Shown here one piece after another: positions 7,871 to 17,639 of a stretch of 64,000 bases of DNA (positions are counted from its first letter, which is position 1; each line of letters opens with the position of its first letter). The position numbers and the translations under genes were made by a program. Source of the DNA: Aquimarina mycalae (GTDB taxonomy: Bacteria > Bacteroidota > Bacteroidia > Flavobacteriales > Flavobacteriaceae); assembly GCF_029906345.1 (NCBI RefSeq), contig NZ_JARYGY010000001.1, positions 532,851 to 596,850 on the forward strand, read 5' to 3'. The notes under the pieces are model-generated. The model ran no database searches. It was not told the DNA's origin and saw only the letters and a program-made list of their open reading frames with translations.

Positions 7871-9469
7871 TTAATATTTAGCCGAAATTTCTTTAAATTG
7901 TTTACTCATATTCCATTTGATGATTGTAGCTGCAGTTAATATTCCGCTTGCCATGGCTCCGCCAACTCCAACCAATGTGATATCCTGACCCGTAAGATAC
8001 AAGCCTTTTATATGTGTTCTTGGTCGTAATGCTCTAGATTTATATCGATCAGGTGCATGAGTAACGCCGTATATTTCACCCTTACTGTAATTACTAAATT
8101 TACGAGTAGAAACAGGTGTAGAGACCTCTGCATGAATAATATGATCTTCTAAATGAGGATACAGCTCTTTTAATAAAGACAATCCTTTATTTTTAAAATT
8201 ATCTTTGATCTGATTATATGTTTCTCCTCTATTTAACCAAGGTTCATTTTCGAATTTACTAAAATCCTCATACCAGGCTCTACCTATTAACTGTATAGTT
8301 GCAGTATCGGGATGTTCTGAAGACCAAAGACTATCTTTTGCTGATGGAAATGAGATATATGCAAATGACAACTGGTCTTTTGATAAATTGTTCTTATCAT
8401 TTAAAATTCGATCCGTATCCTTATCTGCATACCACCATATATTATACTTTGGCAATTTTAATGCTGCATCACTTTTGTTTAATCCAATATATAAACATAG
8501 GTGACAGGTAGAAGGTTTAATTTCTTTTAACGCTATGTGTTTCTTTCTTATAGTTTTTGGAGCTAATAAATGTTGAAATGTATTATGAGCTCCTGCGTTA
8601 CTAATTACCCTTTTACAAGCATGTTCTTTACCATTAATTACTATGCCTTTTACAGATCTTTTAGAAGTAATGATTTTATCTACTTTCGCTTTAATAAATA
8701 CCTGAACTCCCAGTGATTCCAGATTATCAATAATAGTTTCATGGATACGATTTGCACCTCCTCTTGGATAATGACCTCCTTCCATAAAATGATTAATCAC
8801 AATGCAATGGGATGCAAAGCTACTTTCTTTTGGAGATAAACCATAGTTTCCGCATTGAGCACATAAAACTGCTATGAGTTCCTGATTATCAGTAATACTA
8901 CTTAGCACCTCATAGGTTGTTCTTTCAGAAAGTGATCTTTGCATTCTTCTAAATATAGGTCCTAACGTAATACTTAGTAATCCTGGAAAAGCTTTTTGTG
9001 CAAAATACATCAAGTTCTTTTTTGTTGATTTTTGAAGTAACTCAAGGTATTTATCAATTGCCAATGTATCATCAGGAAAGTATTCATAAAACTTTTGCCT
9101 GAAATTTTCTTTCCCTCCAACGAACTCAAACTTACGATCTCCTATATACGCTACATCATAAGGATCTCCCATCGGATCCCACTTTAACTTATTATCAGAC
9201 AAATAATTGAAAATCCTACGAAGTCCAGAATCTTCTTCCATATTTCCCACATAATGTACTCCTACATCCCATACCAATCCCTTACGCCTTTTAAAAGTAT
9301 GAGTAAACCCTCCAGGTGTATAATGCTGTTCTAATACCACCACTTTTTTTCCTGATTTTGCTAAAAAAACTGCAGTACTAAGGCCTCCGATACCAGAACC
9401 TATTATTACATAAGTATCATCTGTAAAAGTAATATCTGAAGTAAATTTTTTATAGGATTTTTCGACCAT
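7871..9469 (-). CDS. FAD-dependent oxidoreductase of the carotenoid isomerase / retinol saturase family
   Basis: About 532 residues. The frame can be extended to a TTG at 9490, but the ATG at 9469 (MVEKSYKK) is the likelier start. The dinucleotide-binding motif IGSGIGGLSTAVFLAKSGKK, then VVVLEQHYTPGG, near residues 22-55 is typical of the phytoene desaturase, CrtISO and all-trans-retinol 13,14-reductase superfamily. A C-terminal FAD-contact segment, TGQDITLVGVGGAMASG, lies near residues 490-507. The family acts on conjugated polyenes using bound FAD. No other carotenoid genes are near, so it may be a saturase-like orphan. The substrate is not deducible. Confidence 0.85.
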   Translation of the reverse strand: MVEKSYKKFTSDITFTDDTYVIIGSGIGGLSTAVFLAKSGKKVVVLEQHYTPGGFTHTFKRRKGLVWDVGVHYVGNMEEDSGLRRIFNYLSDNKLKWDPMGDPYDVAYIGDRKFEFVGGKENFRQKFYEYFPDDTLAIDKYLELLQKSTKKNLMYFAQKAFPGLLSITLGPIFRRMQRSLSERTTYEVLSSITDNQELIAVLCAQCGNYGLSPKESSFASHCIVINHFMEGGHYPRGGANRIHETIIDNLESLGVQVFIKAKVDKIITSKRSVKGIVINGKEHACKRVISNAGAHNTFQHLLAPKTIRKKHIALKEIKPSTCHLCLYIGLNKSDAALKLPKYNIWWYADKDTDRILNDKNNLSKDQLSFAYISFPSAKDSLWSSEHPDTATIQLIGRAWYEDFSKFENEPWLNRGETYNQIKDNFKNKGLSLLKELYPHLEDHIIHAEVSTPVSTRKFSNYSKGEIYGVTHAPDRYKSRALRPRTHIKGLYLTGQDITLVGVGGAMASGILTAATIIKWNMSKQFKEISAKY

Positions 9470-9555
9470 AAATGAGTAGTAAGAGCCCAAAAATACATAA
9501 ATATATGTATATTCAAATTTAAAATAGATTATCTTTAACTACCAAAATTTATAGT

Positions 9556-10113
9556 ATGTCAAAACTTTTAAAGCGATTGCTAATTGCTGTAGTAGCAATT
9601 GTAATTGTTGGTTTAGTTGGGAGATCCTTTTTAAGATCTAGCACAAAAAAACATAGTCCCGAACAGATTGTAGAACATAGTAGTAAAAAGGCAAATTTCG
9701 AGGTATTCTATAATAGACCTTCGAAAAAAGGGAGAGTAATTTTTGGTGACTTAGTTCCTTTTGGAGAAGTATGGCGAACTGGAGCTAATGAAGCTACAAC
9801 CTTTACAACAGATAACGACATTCTTGTTGATGGCAGCATTCTAAAAGAAGGAACTTATAGTTTATGGACCGTACCAAATCAAGATTCATGGAAAGTTATA
9901 TTTAACGGGTATCAATATGATTGGGGCGTAAGTTTGATAGATGGTACACCAGCAAGAGATCCCGAATATGATGTATTAACTATAGAAGTTCCAGTACATA
10001 GATTGTTAAATGTTGTAGAACAATTTTCTATTTACTTTGAAGAAGCAAATAATTTTACTATCATGTATCTTGCCTGGGATCAAACCGCCATTGCGATACC
10101 TCTAAAATCATAG
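9556..10113 (+). CDS. DUF2911 family exported/membrane-anchored protein
   Basis: 185 residues. An N-terminal hydrophobic segment (LLIAVVAIVIVGLVGRSFL, about 8-26) acts as a signal or anchor. The core matches the DUF2911 pattern: FYNRPSKKGRVIFGDLVPFG, then EVWRTGANEATTFTTDNDI, then KEGTYSLWTVPNQDSWKVIF, then NGYQYDWG. DUF2911 proteins are common in Bacteroidota and have no established biochemical role. The gene is divergent from the FAD oxidoreductase with only about 65-85 bases between them, and is followed about 80 bases later by meaB. Confidence 0.85.
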   Translation: MSKLLKRLLIAVVAIVIVGLVGRSFLRSSTKKHSPEQIVEHSSKKANFEVFYNRPSKKGRVIFGDLVPFGEVWRTGANEATTFTTDNDILVDGSILKEGTYSLWTVPNQDSWKVIFNGYQYDWGVSLIDGTPARDPEYDVLTIEVPVHRLLNVVEQFSIYFEEANNFTIMYLAWDQTAIAIPLKS

Positions 10114-10171
10114 CTAACCGTTTTCTACTCTTATTGCTCAAAATAATAACAAGTTTACTAAAATGAATTTA

Positions 10172-10179
10172 TAAATTTG
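10172..10179 (+). promoter_or_regulatory. Predicted -7 promoter box of meaB
   Basis: TAAATTTG matches the Bacteroidota -7 consensus TAnnTTTG. It lies 30 bases before the ATG at 10210 and only 15 before the alternative GTG at 10195, which favours the ATG as the true start. Confidence 0.5.
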
Positions 10180-10209
10180 TGCTAAAGCTATATTGTGAAC
10201 ACAAATCAT

Positions 10210-11274
10210 ATGGAACATCAAGATCAATCTTCTAAAACACCTTCTGGTACTAATCAGAGTGCTATTGATCGATTTAAAAACTTGCAAAGAAAAGATGTAT
10301 CTATAACTCCAATATTTGAAGGAATTGTCTCTAAAAACACCACTTTTTTAAGTAAAGGAATAACGCTGGTAGAAAGTACTCAAAAAAAGCACTCAAAAAA
10401 AGCTCAGCTACTTATTGAAAAATGCTTGCCATATGCTAATAAATCCATAAGAATAGGAATCACAGGAGTTCCTGGAGTTGGAAAAAGTACTTTCATTGAG
10501 GCTTTAGGAAATCTCTTGATTAATAAAGGGAAAAAAGTAGCCGTCCTAGCAGTAGATCCTAGCAGCACAATTTCTGGAGGCAGTATATTAGGCGATAAAA
10601 CAAGAATGGAATCACTAGTAAGGTCTCCTCAGGCTTTTATTAGGCCCTCTCCTTCTGGAAATTCTTTAGGTGGTGTAGCGCAAAAAACTCGTGAATCTAT
10701 TATTCTTTGTGAAGCAGCAGGTTATGACATCATAATTATTGAAACTGTTGGAGTCGGGCAAAGCGAAACGGCTGTGCATGGTATGGTTGATTTTTTTCTT
10801 TTATTAAAATTGGCAGGAGCTGGAGATGAATTACAAGGAATTAAACGAGGGATTATAGAAATGGCAGACGCTATCGTAATCAATAAAGCTGATGGAGATA
10901 ATCTTAAACGTGCTCGTGAAGCTAAAAATCAATTTAGAAAAGCACTTCACCTCTACCCGCTTGCTGATAGCAGTTGGTCTCCAGAAGTTTTAACTTGTAG
11001 TGCCATAGAAAATCTAGGGATTGAAGATGTATGGAAACTTATATTGAAATATCTGGCGATTACGACTAAAAATGACTTTTTTGAAAAAAACCGAATTCAA
11101 CAAAACAAATTTTGGTTATTACAAACTATCGAAGAGCAATTAAAAAATTCTTTCTATAACGATCCTAAGATTAAGGATGTACTGTCAGAACAAATAGCAG
11201 CTGTGCAACAGCATAAAATAACTCCTTTTGCTGCGGCAAAATATTTATTAAAACTTAACAAAGAGATTACATAA
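10210..11274 (+). CDS. meaB: Methylmalonyl-CoA mutase-associated GTPase MeaB
   Basis: 354 residues from the ATG at 10210; a GTG five codons upstream (10195) is possible, but the -7 box at 10172-10179 makes it less likely. The G1/Walker A motif GVPGVGKST lies near residue 87. Further motifs are VLAVDPSSTISGGSILGDKT (switch region), ETVGVGQSE (G3) and NKADGDN (G4), all diagnostic of the ArgK/MeaB SIMIBI GTPases. MeaB protects and gates cobalamin loading of methylmalonyl-CoA mutase, so the organism probably runs a B12-dependent propionyl/succinyl-CoA route. The mutase genes are not in this window. The stop is two bases from the end of the convergent gene at 11277. Confidence 0.95.
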   Translation: MEHQDQSSKTPSGTNQSAIDRFKNLQRKDVSITPIFEGIVSKNTTFLSKGITLVESTQKKHSKKAQLLIEKCLPYANKSIRIGITGVPGVGKSTFIEALGNLLINKGKKVAVLAVDPSSTISGGSILGDKTRMESLVRSPQAFIRPSPSGNSLGGVAQKTRESIILCEAAGYDIIIIETVGVGQSETAVHGMVDFFLLLKLAGAGDELQGIKRGIIEMADAIVINKADGDNLKRAREAKNQFRKALHLYPLADSSWSPEVLTCSAIENLGIEDVWKLILKYLAITTKNDFFEKNRIQQNKFWLLQTIEEQLKNSFYNDPKIKDVLSEQIAAVQQHKITPFAAAKYLLKLNKEIT

Positions 11275-11276
11275 CA

Positions 11277-12518
11277 TTACATATCTAATCGATATACATA
11301 GCCTAAACTTAGTTCAGAAAAATCTGCTTGACCTAAATTAGCATTGATATGCGCCGCAATGAACAGGTTGTTTTTAGGTGCTTTGTTTGTATTTATAAGA
11401 TATAGTTTTAAGCCCATCCTACTAGAAATAGTTCTTTTTATTTCATAATACCAATCCAACTCTGCAGGCTCATATACGCCATTATATGTTTCGCCTTGAC
11501 TTATCTGCCAGTCTACTTTATAAAATGGTTTAGATATATTAAGTCCTATTTCGAATTCCATTCCTATGTGTCCCAAAAACAATTCTGCAGTACCAAACAA
11601 TCCGTAATTAGATGCATACCGCGCTGGGTTATCTCTAAAATGAGGAAATTGTTCAACTACAACTTCACCATCGTTTACAATATAATCATGATAATGTTCA
11701 TAAAAACGATAATAAAAACCACCTCCATATTTAAAAGTTTTATTAATGACCTTTCCTATAGCAATAGCACCAGAATATACTTCCTTCTTATCATTAAAAA
11801 CTTCTGAAAGTACATTTTGCCCAATACCTGCGCGTAACGAAAAATACATTTGAGATGTTCGTTTTCTTTCAGGTTTTTCTATAACACTATTCGCCTTGGG
11901 TTTTAACGACTTAGAGTTAATCATAGATGAAACACTCAACAAGAATGAATTAAGCCCTTGATTAGGTAATCTAGTATGACCATTAGAGTGGTGCAAGTAT
12001 CCTAATCCCAGACGCCAATTGAGTCTGTTTCTTTTAAAAATATCATAATACAAGAATGATCGATAAGACCAATTAACTTTTGTAGTAATTCCTTTATTAA
12101 AAGGATTCGTTTCAGAATCAAATTGTCTATTCAAATAAGATGCTCCAAAAGCAATATGAAAATTAAAACGATGTCTATTCTTCTTGAATAGTCCAAATTC
12201 TACAAAAGGCATTATAGTATATGCATATCCTACTTTTTCTTTATTCCCAAAATCCGTAAATCCAATAGAAACACCTGTTCTAGGATACCCTAATCTAGCC
12301 TTCCACTCTTTATCATCGTAAAAGTTAGTATTTCCTAAACTTAAAAAGAAGCCTTTTTGCACATCCGTTTTTGGGAAAAACGTATTAGCTTCCATGGTTT
12401 TTCCTAACAAAACTTCAGGAATTATAAAAAACGAATTTTCTTCAGAACGATCTGATATTTGTCCATTTAATGATATACTAACAAATAATATCAGTAGGTA
12501 GTAATATTTATACTTCAT
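11277..12518 (-). CDS. PagL-like acyloxyacyl hydrolase (lipid A deacylase), outer-membrane beta-barrel
   Basis: 413 residues. A signal peptide (YYYLLILFVSISLNGQ) is followed by alternating beta strands across the whole protein. RLGLGYLHHSNGHTRLPNQG near residues 167-186 resembles the catalytic His-x-Ser motif of PagL (HHSN), with a nearby polar residue set. The family removes a 3-O-linked acyl chain from lipid A at the outer membrane. The protein is longer than PagL (about 170 residues), as is common for Bacteroidota members annotated acyloxyacyl hydrolase, with a second barrel-like half after residue 215. It is convergent with meaB. Confidence 0.7.
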   Translation of the reverse strand: MKYKYYYLLILFVSISLNGQISDRSEENSFFIIPEVLLGKTMEANTFFPKTDVQKGFFLSLGNTNFYDDKEWKARLGYPRTGVSIGFTDFGNKEKVGYAYTIMPFVEFGLFKKNRHRFNFHIAFGASYLNRQFDSETNPFNKGITTKVNWSYRSFLYYDIFKRNRLNWRLGLGYLHHSNGHTRLPNQGLNSFLLSVSSMINSKSLKPKANSVIEKPERKRTSQMYFSLRAGIGQNVLSEVFNDKKEVYSGAIAIGKVINKTFKYGGGFYYRFYEHYHDYIVNDGEVVVEQFPHFRDNPARYASNYGLFGTAELFLGHIGMEFEIGLNISKPFYKVDWQISQGETYNGVYEPAELDWYYEIKRTISSRMGLKLYLINTNKAPKNNLFIAAHINANLGQADFSELSLGYVYRLDM

Positions 12519-12657
12519 GTATTTGAGGTCTATTGAGTCTCCATATATTTAAACTCAATCATAATTTTTGCTAAATATAATTATTTGGATACAATCTTTA
12601 TCTCAAAACATAAAAAGTAGTAACTTTCAAAAAAATAAAATACTGTAATATATAACC

Positions 12658-13788
12658 TTATTTCTTAGTTAACATCAACACAAAAGGAGGGTTTCCTGAT
12701 TCATTTGTTGTACTACTCAACACTAATATTTGCTGATCTTCATTCACAATTAACGCAGCTGCGAATGGTGTTTCTGTGCTATCTCCGTGTACTACTCTTC
12801 CTGTAATCAATCCTGAGGTTATACTATCTAGCAATATGCTTATACTTTCATCCAAATCCACTATATCATTTTCTATATCTGTATACAAATATCCTTTACC
12901 AACTATATCTCCTGCTGTATTTTTATTAAAATTTAATTTAACAGGCAAGGTCTTATCACTTAGTGATTGTGGTTGGTAAACTATACCATTATATACATTA
13001 TTCTCCAAATCACTGAACGATATCGCAGTATCTTTTTTAAGTGCATATATTCCTCCTTCTCCCAATCCAAAATCCATCATCATAACACCTGCATTGGTAA
13101 ATTGGCCTTGCGCAATAGTTATTCCTCCTTCTTTAACTTCAATCTGCCCATTACCAATACAATTCATTTCAGGAAATCCATTAATTGGTCCAGAAACTGT
13201 ACACGTAGTTACAATGCAATCTAGGCTTTGCTTCATTCCCGAAATCATACCACTACTATTAATTTCTATACTGCCATACGCCTCTTCTGTAACTGGATCA
13301 AAACTAACGTTTCCAGGTGCTGTTACTATATAATTGTATGAGTCTGATACCATACTACAATCACCTTCGGCTACCAATGCGATTGCATCTCCTTTGATAC
13401 TTCCTTCTGGTTTAACTATCAATGCCATTTCACTTACTTCGAGTGCATAAAAGAAAGCAGTTCCATCATCTGGAATCTCAGGTGTTGAAGGAGTTACCGT
13501 ATCAATATTTACGCGAATAAACCCAGAAGAGAACCTTTGGAAATCACCTTCGATACGAATATCATCTACAGTATCGTCGAAGGTTCCTTGATCCCATATC
13601 GCTACTATTCTGTTATTAATATTATCGAATTGCCATTCCCAAACATCTCCAGGACTTTGAGTACCTCTATATATTGATATATCTATCATTGGTTCTATAG
13701 ATACATTTTCGTCATTCGAACACGATATACCTAATAAAAAGAAAAATATAATTAAAAAGCTAGGACGATAGAAGTATGTAGTTTTCAT
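12658..13788 (-). CDS. Lipoprotein of unknown function
   Basis: 376 residues from the ATG at 13788 (MKTTYFYRP); a longer frame to 13806 exists but adds six residues in front of the signal sequence. A lipoprotein signal peptide ends in the lipobox LLGISC, with acidic residues after the cysteine (SNDEN) that in Bacteroidota often favour surface export. The mature part is beta-rich with several cysteine pairs (EGDCSM; CIVTTCTVSG; MNCIGNG) and no recognised domain. It stands alone between the lipid A deacylase and the PAP2 gene. I do not recognise a family. Confidence 0.7.
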   Translation of the reverse strand: MKTTYFYRPSFLIIFFFLLGISCSNDENVSIEPMIDISIYRGTQSPGDVWEWQFDNINNRIVAIWDQGTFDDTVDDIRIEGDFQRFSSGFIRVNIDTVTPSTPEIPDDGTAFFYALEVSEMALIVKPEGSIKGDAIALVAEGDCSMVSDSYNYIVTAPGNVSFDPVTEEAYGSIEINSSGMISGMKQSLDCIVTTCTVSGPINGFPEMNCIGNGQIEVKEGGITIAQGQFTNAGVMMMDFGLGEGGIYALKKDTAISFSDLENNVYNGIVYQPQSLSDKTLPVKLNFNKNTAGDIVGKGYLYTDIENDIVDLDESISILLDSITSGLITGRVVHGDSTETPFAAALIVNEDQQILVLSSTTNESGNPPFVLMLTKK

Positions 13789-13864
13789 AATTAAAATGTT
13801 TACCATTTAGTGTCATTCCTAACAAAAGGTAAACATAGATCTAAATCAATAACGAAATTATCAC

Positions 13865-13902
13865 ATAAAAAATGCTATAGAACTCTAGTTTTCTATAGCA
13901 TT
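13865..13902 (-). terminator. Rho-independent terminator of the PAP2 operon
   Basis: 12-bp stem AATGCTATAGAA / TTCTATAGCATT with an 8-base loop. On the minus strand it runs into TTTTTT. It lies 52 bases after the stop of the PAP2 gene at 13954. Confidence 0.85.
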
Positions 13903-13953
13903 AAAATTTAGTTAAGCACTTTATTTAAAAAAAAGGATTACATATTTTTTTAA

Positions 13954-14523
13954 TTATATCTGCCCATATTTCTTTATCAGAAATACATGTAATCTATATG
14001 CTCCAAATCCTAAAAGAATCCCAATAGCCATACCTGTGATTATATCGCCTGGATAATGCACACCTACATAAATCCTACTATAACTAACCACAATAGACCA
14101 TAATACCATAAACGGAAAGATGTATTTTAATCTTTTTTGTAATGCTAGCCCTGTAAAAAATGCCAACGCCATAGAACTTGCTGCATGCGCAGAAAAGTAC
14201 CCATGTCTTCCGCATCTCTCAGCGATAAAACGAGTAAACTCTCCGACTCCATCCGCTCTGCAAGGTCTTGGTCGCATAAAAAGCACATTTTTAAATAGAT
14301 TAGATAACTGATCTGATGCTGCTATCAAAGCAGCTACAATAAGAAGTGTTATTATTGTTCCTCGAATACCAAAATATTTATAAAAGAAATATAGTAACAA
14401 TACATATAATGGGATTTGATATAACTTTTCAGTCATAAATAGCCAAAATCCATCCCAAAAAGGAGATCCTAAATTATTAAGATATAAAAACAGGTCTTTA
14501 TCTAATTGTATAAGTTCTTCCAT
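13954..14523 (-). CDS. PAP2-family membrane phosphatase
   Basis: 189 residues with five to six hydrophobic segments. The three-part PAP2 signature is present: [12 protein letters not shown] (KxxxxxxRP, about 78-89), SAHAASS (PSGH-like, about 110-116) and [12 protein letters not shown] (SRxxxxxHxxxD, about 148-159). This gives the phosphatase catalytic His pair and Arg residues. Such proteins dephosphorylate undecaprenyl pyrophosphate, phosphatidylglycerophosphate or lipid A 1-phosphate; the exact substrate cannot be told. The upstream gene (14561-14788) lies 37 bases away on the same strand, and the pair is probably co-transcribed. Confidence 0.9.
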   Translation of the reverse strand: MEELIQLDKDLFLYLNNLGSPFWDGFWLFMTEKLYQIPLYVLLLYFFYKYFGIRGTIITLLIVAALIAASDQLSNLFKNVLFMRPRPCRADGVGEFTRFIAERCGRHGYFSAHAASSMALAFFTGLALQKRLKYIFPFMVLWSIVVSYSRIYVGVHYPGDIITGMAIGILLGFGAYRLHVFLIKKYGQI

Positions 14524-14560
14524 AAGATATAAATAATCACTACTTACATTAAAAAATTAA

Positions 14561-14788
14561 TTACTCATCGTAACGTTCAATCTCTCGATCATAAAAATCA
14601 TTAGCAGCCTGAAATAAGTTCTCAGCTTCACTTTCTAATTCTTTTTCATCACTTTTATCAAACTCCTCCATCCATTCTACTTCATCGTTTTCTAAATTAA
14701 TAACGAAACGAGGGAATTCTGTATGGATTACAAAAATTGCTTCTGGGTAATCTGTATTATCTCCTAATAAGAATTTTGGAAAACTCAT
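14561..14788 (-). CDS. Small acidic conserved protein
   Basis: 75 residues, strongly acidic in the second half (DEVEWMEEFDKSDEKELESE), cytosolic, no membrane segment. The N-terminal part reads FLLGDNTDYPEAIFVIHTEF, which looks like a small folded alpha/beta unit. I have seen proteins of this type next to flavobacterial PAP2 genes but know no function. It probably forms a two-gene unit with the PAP2 phosphatase 37 bases downstream. Confidence 0.65.
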   Translation of the reverse strand: MSFPKFLLGDNTDYPEAIFVIHTEFPRFVINLENDEVEWMEEFDKSDEKELESEAENLFQAANDFYDREIERYDE

Positions 14789-14837
14789 ATATTAAATATT
14801 AGTAAGTAACAAAGCTACGAAGTTTACCTTCAAAATA

Positions 14838-14881
14838 GCAAAAACAAAAAGAGGTAAATTTTAAATTAAAACTTACCTCTT
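14838..14881 (-). terminator. Rho-independent terminator of the OmpA-family gene
   Basis: 9-bp stem AAGAGGTAA / TTACCTCTT closing a 15-base A/T-rich loop that can itself pair. On the minus strand it is followed by TTTTTGTTTTTG. It lies 25 bases after the stop at 14906. Confidence 0.85.
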
Positions 14882-14905
14882 AATATATGATATCACTTTT
14901 AGTAT

Positions 14906-15976
14906 CTATTCTATGATAATTTGTACTCTAGCATTAGATCCTAATTCAGAATTATCTATTCCTTCTCCTTCTTTTGGCTCTGAGTTACTTACTCCAGCAT
15001 ATTCTATTAAAGATTCATCAATTCCATTTTCAACTAAATATTCTCTAACAAAACCTGCTCTGGCTGCCGAAAGGATTTCATTTTCGAACTCTATTTCAGA
15101 GTCATTCGCATGACCAACGATCTTTATACTATCAAATTTAAACACCTTAAGGTATTGTAGATAAGAATCTAAGGCTTCTTTTATTTCTTCATACACTTCA
15201 CTTTCGCCAATCAAATATTCGATATCAGAAAAGTCTAAAGCCATATTACAAATATTATCCACAGCAACACCTTGTACATCCTGCATTTCTCTTAATTCTA
15301 CATCATCAATGTAATAATACGCATCACTAAAAGGTCCTCCTTTTAAAGATTTCCCATTAGGATTATCAGAGAAATAACCAAGGGACACATACTTTTCTGT
15401 ACCTTTTGCTTTGTACACACCACAGACTTTAGTCCATTCTTTAGTATCACACACCATCTCAGAAGATTCTATATGCAACTTATATTGTGATGTTTCGGTA
15501 ATTCTAGGAACTCTGGCTGTAAAATAAGACCCGATAGAAGAGGTACAAGAATTACTTGAACGTCCTTCTCCTAATGACACATACATATGAAAATAATAGT
15601 ACTTACCTGCCTTTAGAGGACTTATCAATTTAGTAACTATCGACTCCTTTGTATTATTACTTGTCACATACAATCCAACTTTTCCTTCTCCTGTTCTAGG
15701 TTCTTGTGGACCAAATTGTTTTAAGAAACCTGGCGCTTTATGACTAAATTTCACATCCTTAACCGCAGGGTGATGCGCATCAGGTGAATTCGTAAGGGAT
15801 TTCCAATTTGAAATTACGCCAAAGTTTCGCATTTCATGCTTAAGTTTCTTAACAGCTGCATTTGTGTTTTCGAAACTTGGATTCGGAATTAAATTCTGTG
15901 CTTTAGCATCTTGATTAATACCTAAAATAAATATTATAATAAGTAAAAGGCAAAGGTTAGATTTTGGGCTATTCAT
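14906..15976 (-). CDS. OmpA-family outer-membrane protein with an N-terminal carbohydrate-binding-like domain
   Basis: 356 residues. A signal peptide (LCLLLIIIFILGINQDAKAQ) is followed by a jelly-roll-like region (about 28-230) starting NLIPNPSFENTNA, with several cysteines and ending AYYYIDDVELREM, the usual pattern of secreted galactose-binding-like domains. The C-terminal 110 residues form an OmpA peptidoglycan-binding domain: IKIVGHANDSE, then LSAARAGFVREYLVENGID, then LGSNARVQIII. It is likely anchored to the outer membrane and tethered to peptidoglycan. It is a single-gene unit with its own terminator. The ligand is unknown. Confidence 0.8.
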   Translation of the reverse strand: MNSPKSNLCLLLIIIFILGINQDAKAQNLIPNPSFENTNAAVKKLKHEMRNFGVISNWKSLTNSPDAHHPAVKDVKFSHKAPGFLKQFGPQEPRTGEGKVGLYVTSNNTKESIVTKLISPLKAGKYYYFHMYVSLGEGRSSNSCTSSIGSYFTARVPRITETSQYKLHIESSEMVCDTKEWTKVCGVYKAKGTEKYVSLGYFSDNPNGKSLKGGPFSDAYYYIDDVELREMQDVQGVAVDNICNMALDFSDIEYLIGESEVYEEIKEALDSYLQYLKVFKFDSIKIVGHANDSEIEFENEILSAARAGFVREYLVENGIDESLIEYAGVSNSEPKEGEGIDNSELGSNARVQIIIE

Positions 15977-16117
15977 CTCTTTTCTTTTCAGTTTAGTTAC
16001 ATTCGAAATATAGTTAAATATTTCTTAATATAAAATATACTTTGACAAGTAACAAAAACTAGTCCAAAAAAAGAAACGAAGTAAAACTATCTATATTGTA
16101 AACTATAAAAAAGATTA

Positions 16118-17506
16118 TTATGCTTGGGATACATTCCCCTTTTTTAATACCAAATTTTTACTAAGAGAATTAAATCTTATATATAGTAAAAAAGCAGAAG
16201 TTGTTAACCCCGCCAATAGGCCTATCCATATACCTGTACTTTTATATTCAGTATATAGCCCTAGGTAATAACTAATCGGAAAACCAACAACCCAATACGC
16301 AATAAAGGTTATTAATGTTGGAATTTTTACATCTTGTAAACCTCTTAATGCGCCAAGCACTGCTACCTGTATTCCATCGGATATTTGAAACAACGCTGCA
16401 ATGATTAGAAGCTTAGCAGCAATACTTATTACTTCTGTGTTATCTGCAAAATTTTCTACATCACCTACATCCAAATAAATTTTAGGTAGCATATTATTGA
16501 AAGCAATAAAAAATATAGCAAATACAATCTCGATCAGAAGTGTAAGTACAAAAATTGAAAAAGCAATTCTTCTCAATTCTCTAAATTGTTGCAGTCCCTT
16601 TTGATTTCCAACTCTTACCATCGCTGCAACACTTAATCCCATAGCTACCATAAAGGTCATTGCAGCTAAATTTAACGCTATCTGGTTAGCTGCTTGAGGG
16701 TTCTTTCCTAAGATTCCAGAAATCCATATAGCAGCAGTAAAAATTCCTACTTCAAAAAACATTTGTAATGCTGAAGGAAAGCCTAATTTCATTATTTTTT
16801 TCAGCATAGCACTTTGTAGTACAAAAAACTTGATATTGGTTACAAAGGCTTTTGATTTTTCTTTTCCTTGAAGGAAAACCCATAAAAACACAACCATAAC
16901 AACTCTGGATACCAGTGTACCAATCGCCGCTCCAACAATGCCCATTTCTGGAAAACCAAATTTTCCAAAAATCAACACATAATTTAAAATTACATTTACA
17001 ATATTTGCTATCAAGGTTGCATACATTGGATATCTAGTCATAGATAATCCATCAGAAAATTGCTTTAAGGCTTGAAAAATTACCAAAGGAATCAATGAAA
17101 CTGCTACCAAATCTAAATAAGGAATTGCCAATTCTACAACCTCAACTGGTTGTTTCATAAGATGCATTAACGGTTTTGCTAATAATATCCCTAGAAATAA
17201 AACAATCCCAAGTGTAGTACACAAAAATAATCCGTGCTTAAACGCAGATTTACCGTTACTGAAATTATTTTCTCCGTCTGCTTCTGCAACTAATGGTGTA
17301 ATTGCTGTAGAAAACCCAATTCCTAATGACATGGCAACAAACATAAAGCTATTTCCAAGAGATACAGCTGCAAGTTCTGCGGTCCCTAATTGCCCAACCA
17401 TAATATTATCTATCAAGCCCACAAAAGTATGCCCTAACATTCCTAGCATAACTGGTGCAGCTAACCTAAGATTATAACTAAACTCTTTTGTGTATTGATT
17501 TAACAT
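16118..17506 (-). CDS. MATE-family multidrug/organic cation exporter
   Basis: 462 residues and twelve hydrophobic segments, the normal size for MATE transporters. The N-terminus carries PVMLGMLGHTFVGLIDNIMV, then GQLGTAELAAVSLGNS, the family's conserved opening. A matching internal repeat starts around residue 235 (LGFPSALQMFFEVGIFTAAI). MATE proteins exchange Na+ or H+ for cationic drugs or metabolites in the inner membrane. The gene is not in an operon with a regulator. The substrate cannot be told from sequence. Confidence 0.93.
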   Translation of the reverse strand: MLNQYTKEFSYNLRLAAPVMLGMLGHTFVGLIDNIMVGQLGTAELAAVSLGNSFMFVAMSLGIGFSTAITPLVAEADGENNFSNGKSAFKHGLFLCTTLGIVLFLGILLAKPLMHLMKQPVEVVELAIPYLDLVAVSLIPLVIFQALKQFSDGLSMTRYPMYATLIANIVNVILNYVLIFGKFGFPEMGIVGAAIGTLVSRVVMVVFLWVFLQGKEKSKAFVTNIKFFVLQSAMLKKIMKLGFPSALQMFFEVGIFTAAIWISGILGKNPQAANQIALNLAAMTFMVAMGLSVAAMVRVGNQKGLQQFRELRRIAFSIFVLTLLIEIVFAIFFIAFNNMLPKIYLDVGDVENFADNTEVISIAAKLLIIAALFQISDGIQVAVLGALRGLQDVKIPTLITFIAYWVVGFPISYYLGLYTEYKSTGIWIGLLAGLTTSAFLLYIRFNSLSKNLVLKKGNVSQA

Positions 17507-17580
17507 TTACCGCTTTTGAACTGGCAAAGATAAGGAGATTCAATTTTTAGATATGGTATCATTAACTCAACTTTAAACAT

Positions 17581-17616
17581 AAAAGAAAAGGCTGCTCTAT
17601 TATAGAACAGCCCTTT
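17581..17616 (-). terminator. Rho-independent terminator of the GH16 gene
   Basis: On the minus strand an imperfect hairpin (GGGCTGTTCTA / TAGAGCAGCC, one mismatch) is followed by TTTTCTTTT. It lies 24 bases past the GH16 stop codon at 17640. Confidence 0.8.
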
Positions 17617-17639
17617 CCCCAGTTGAGTCTGTGGTTAAA

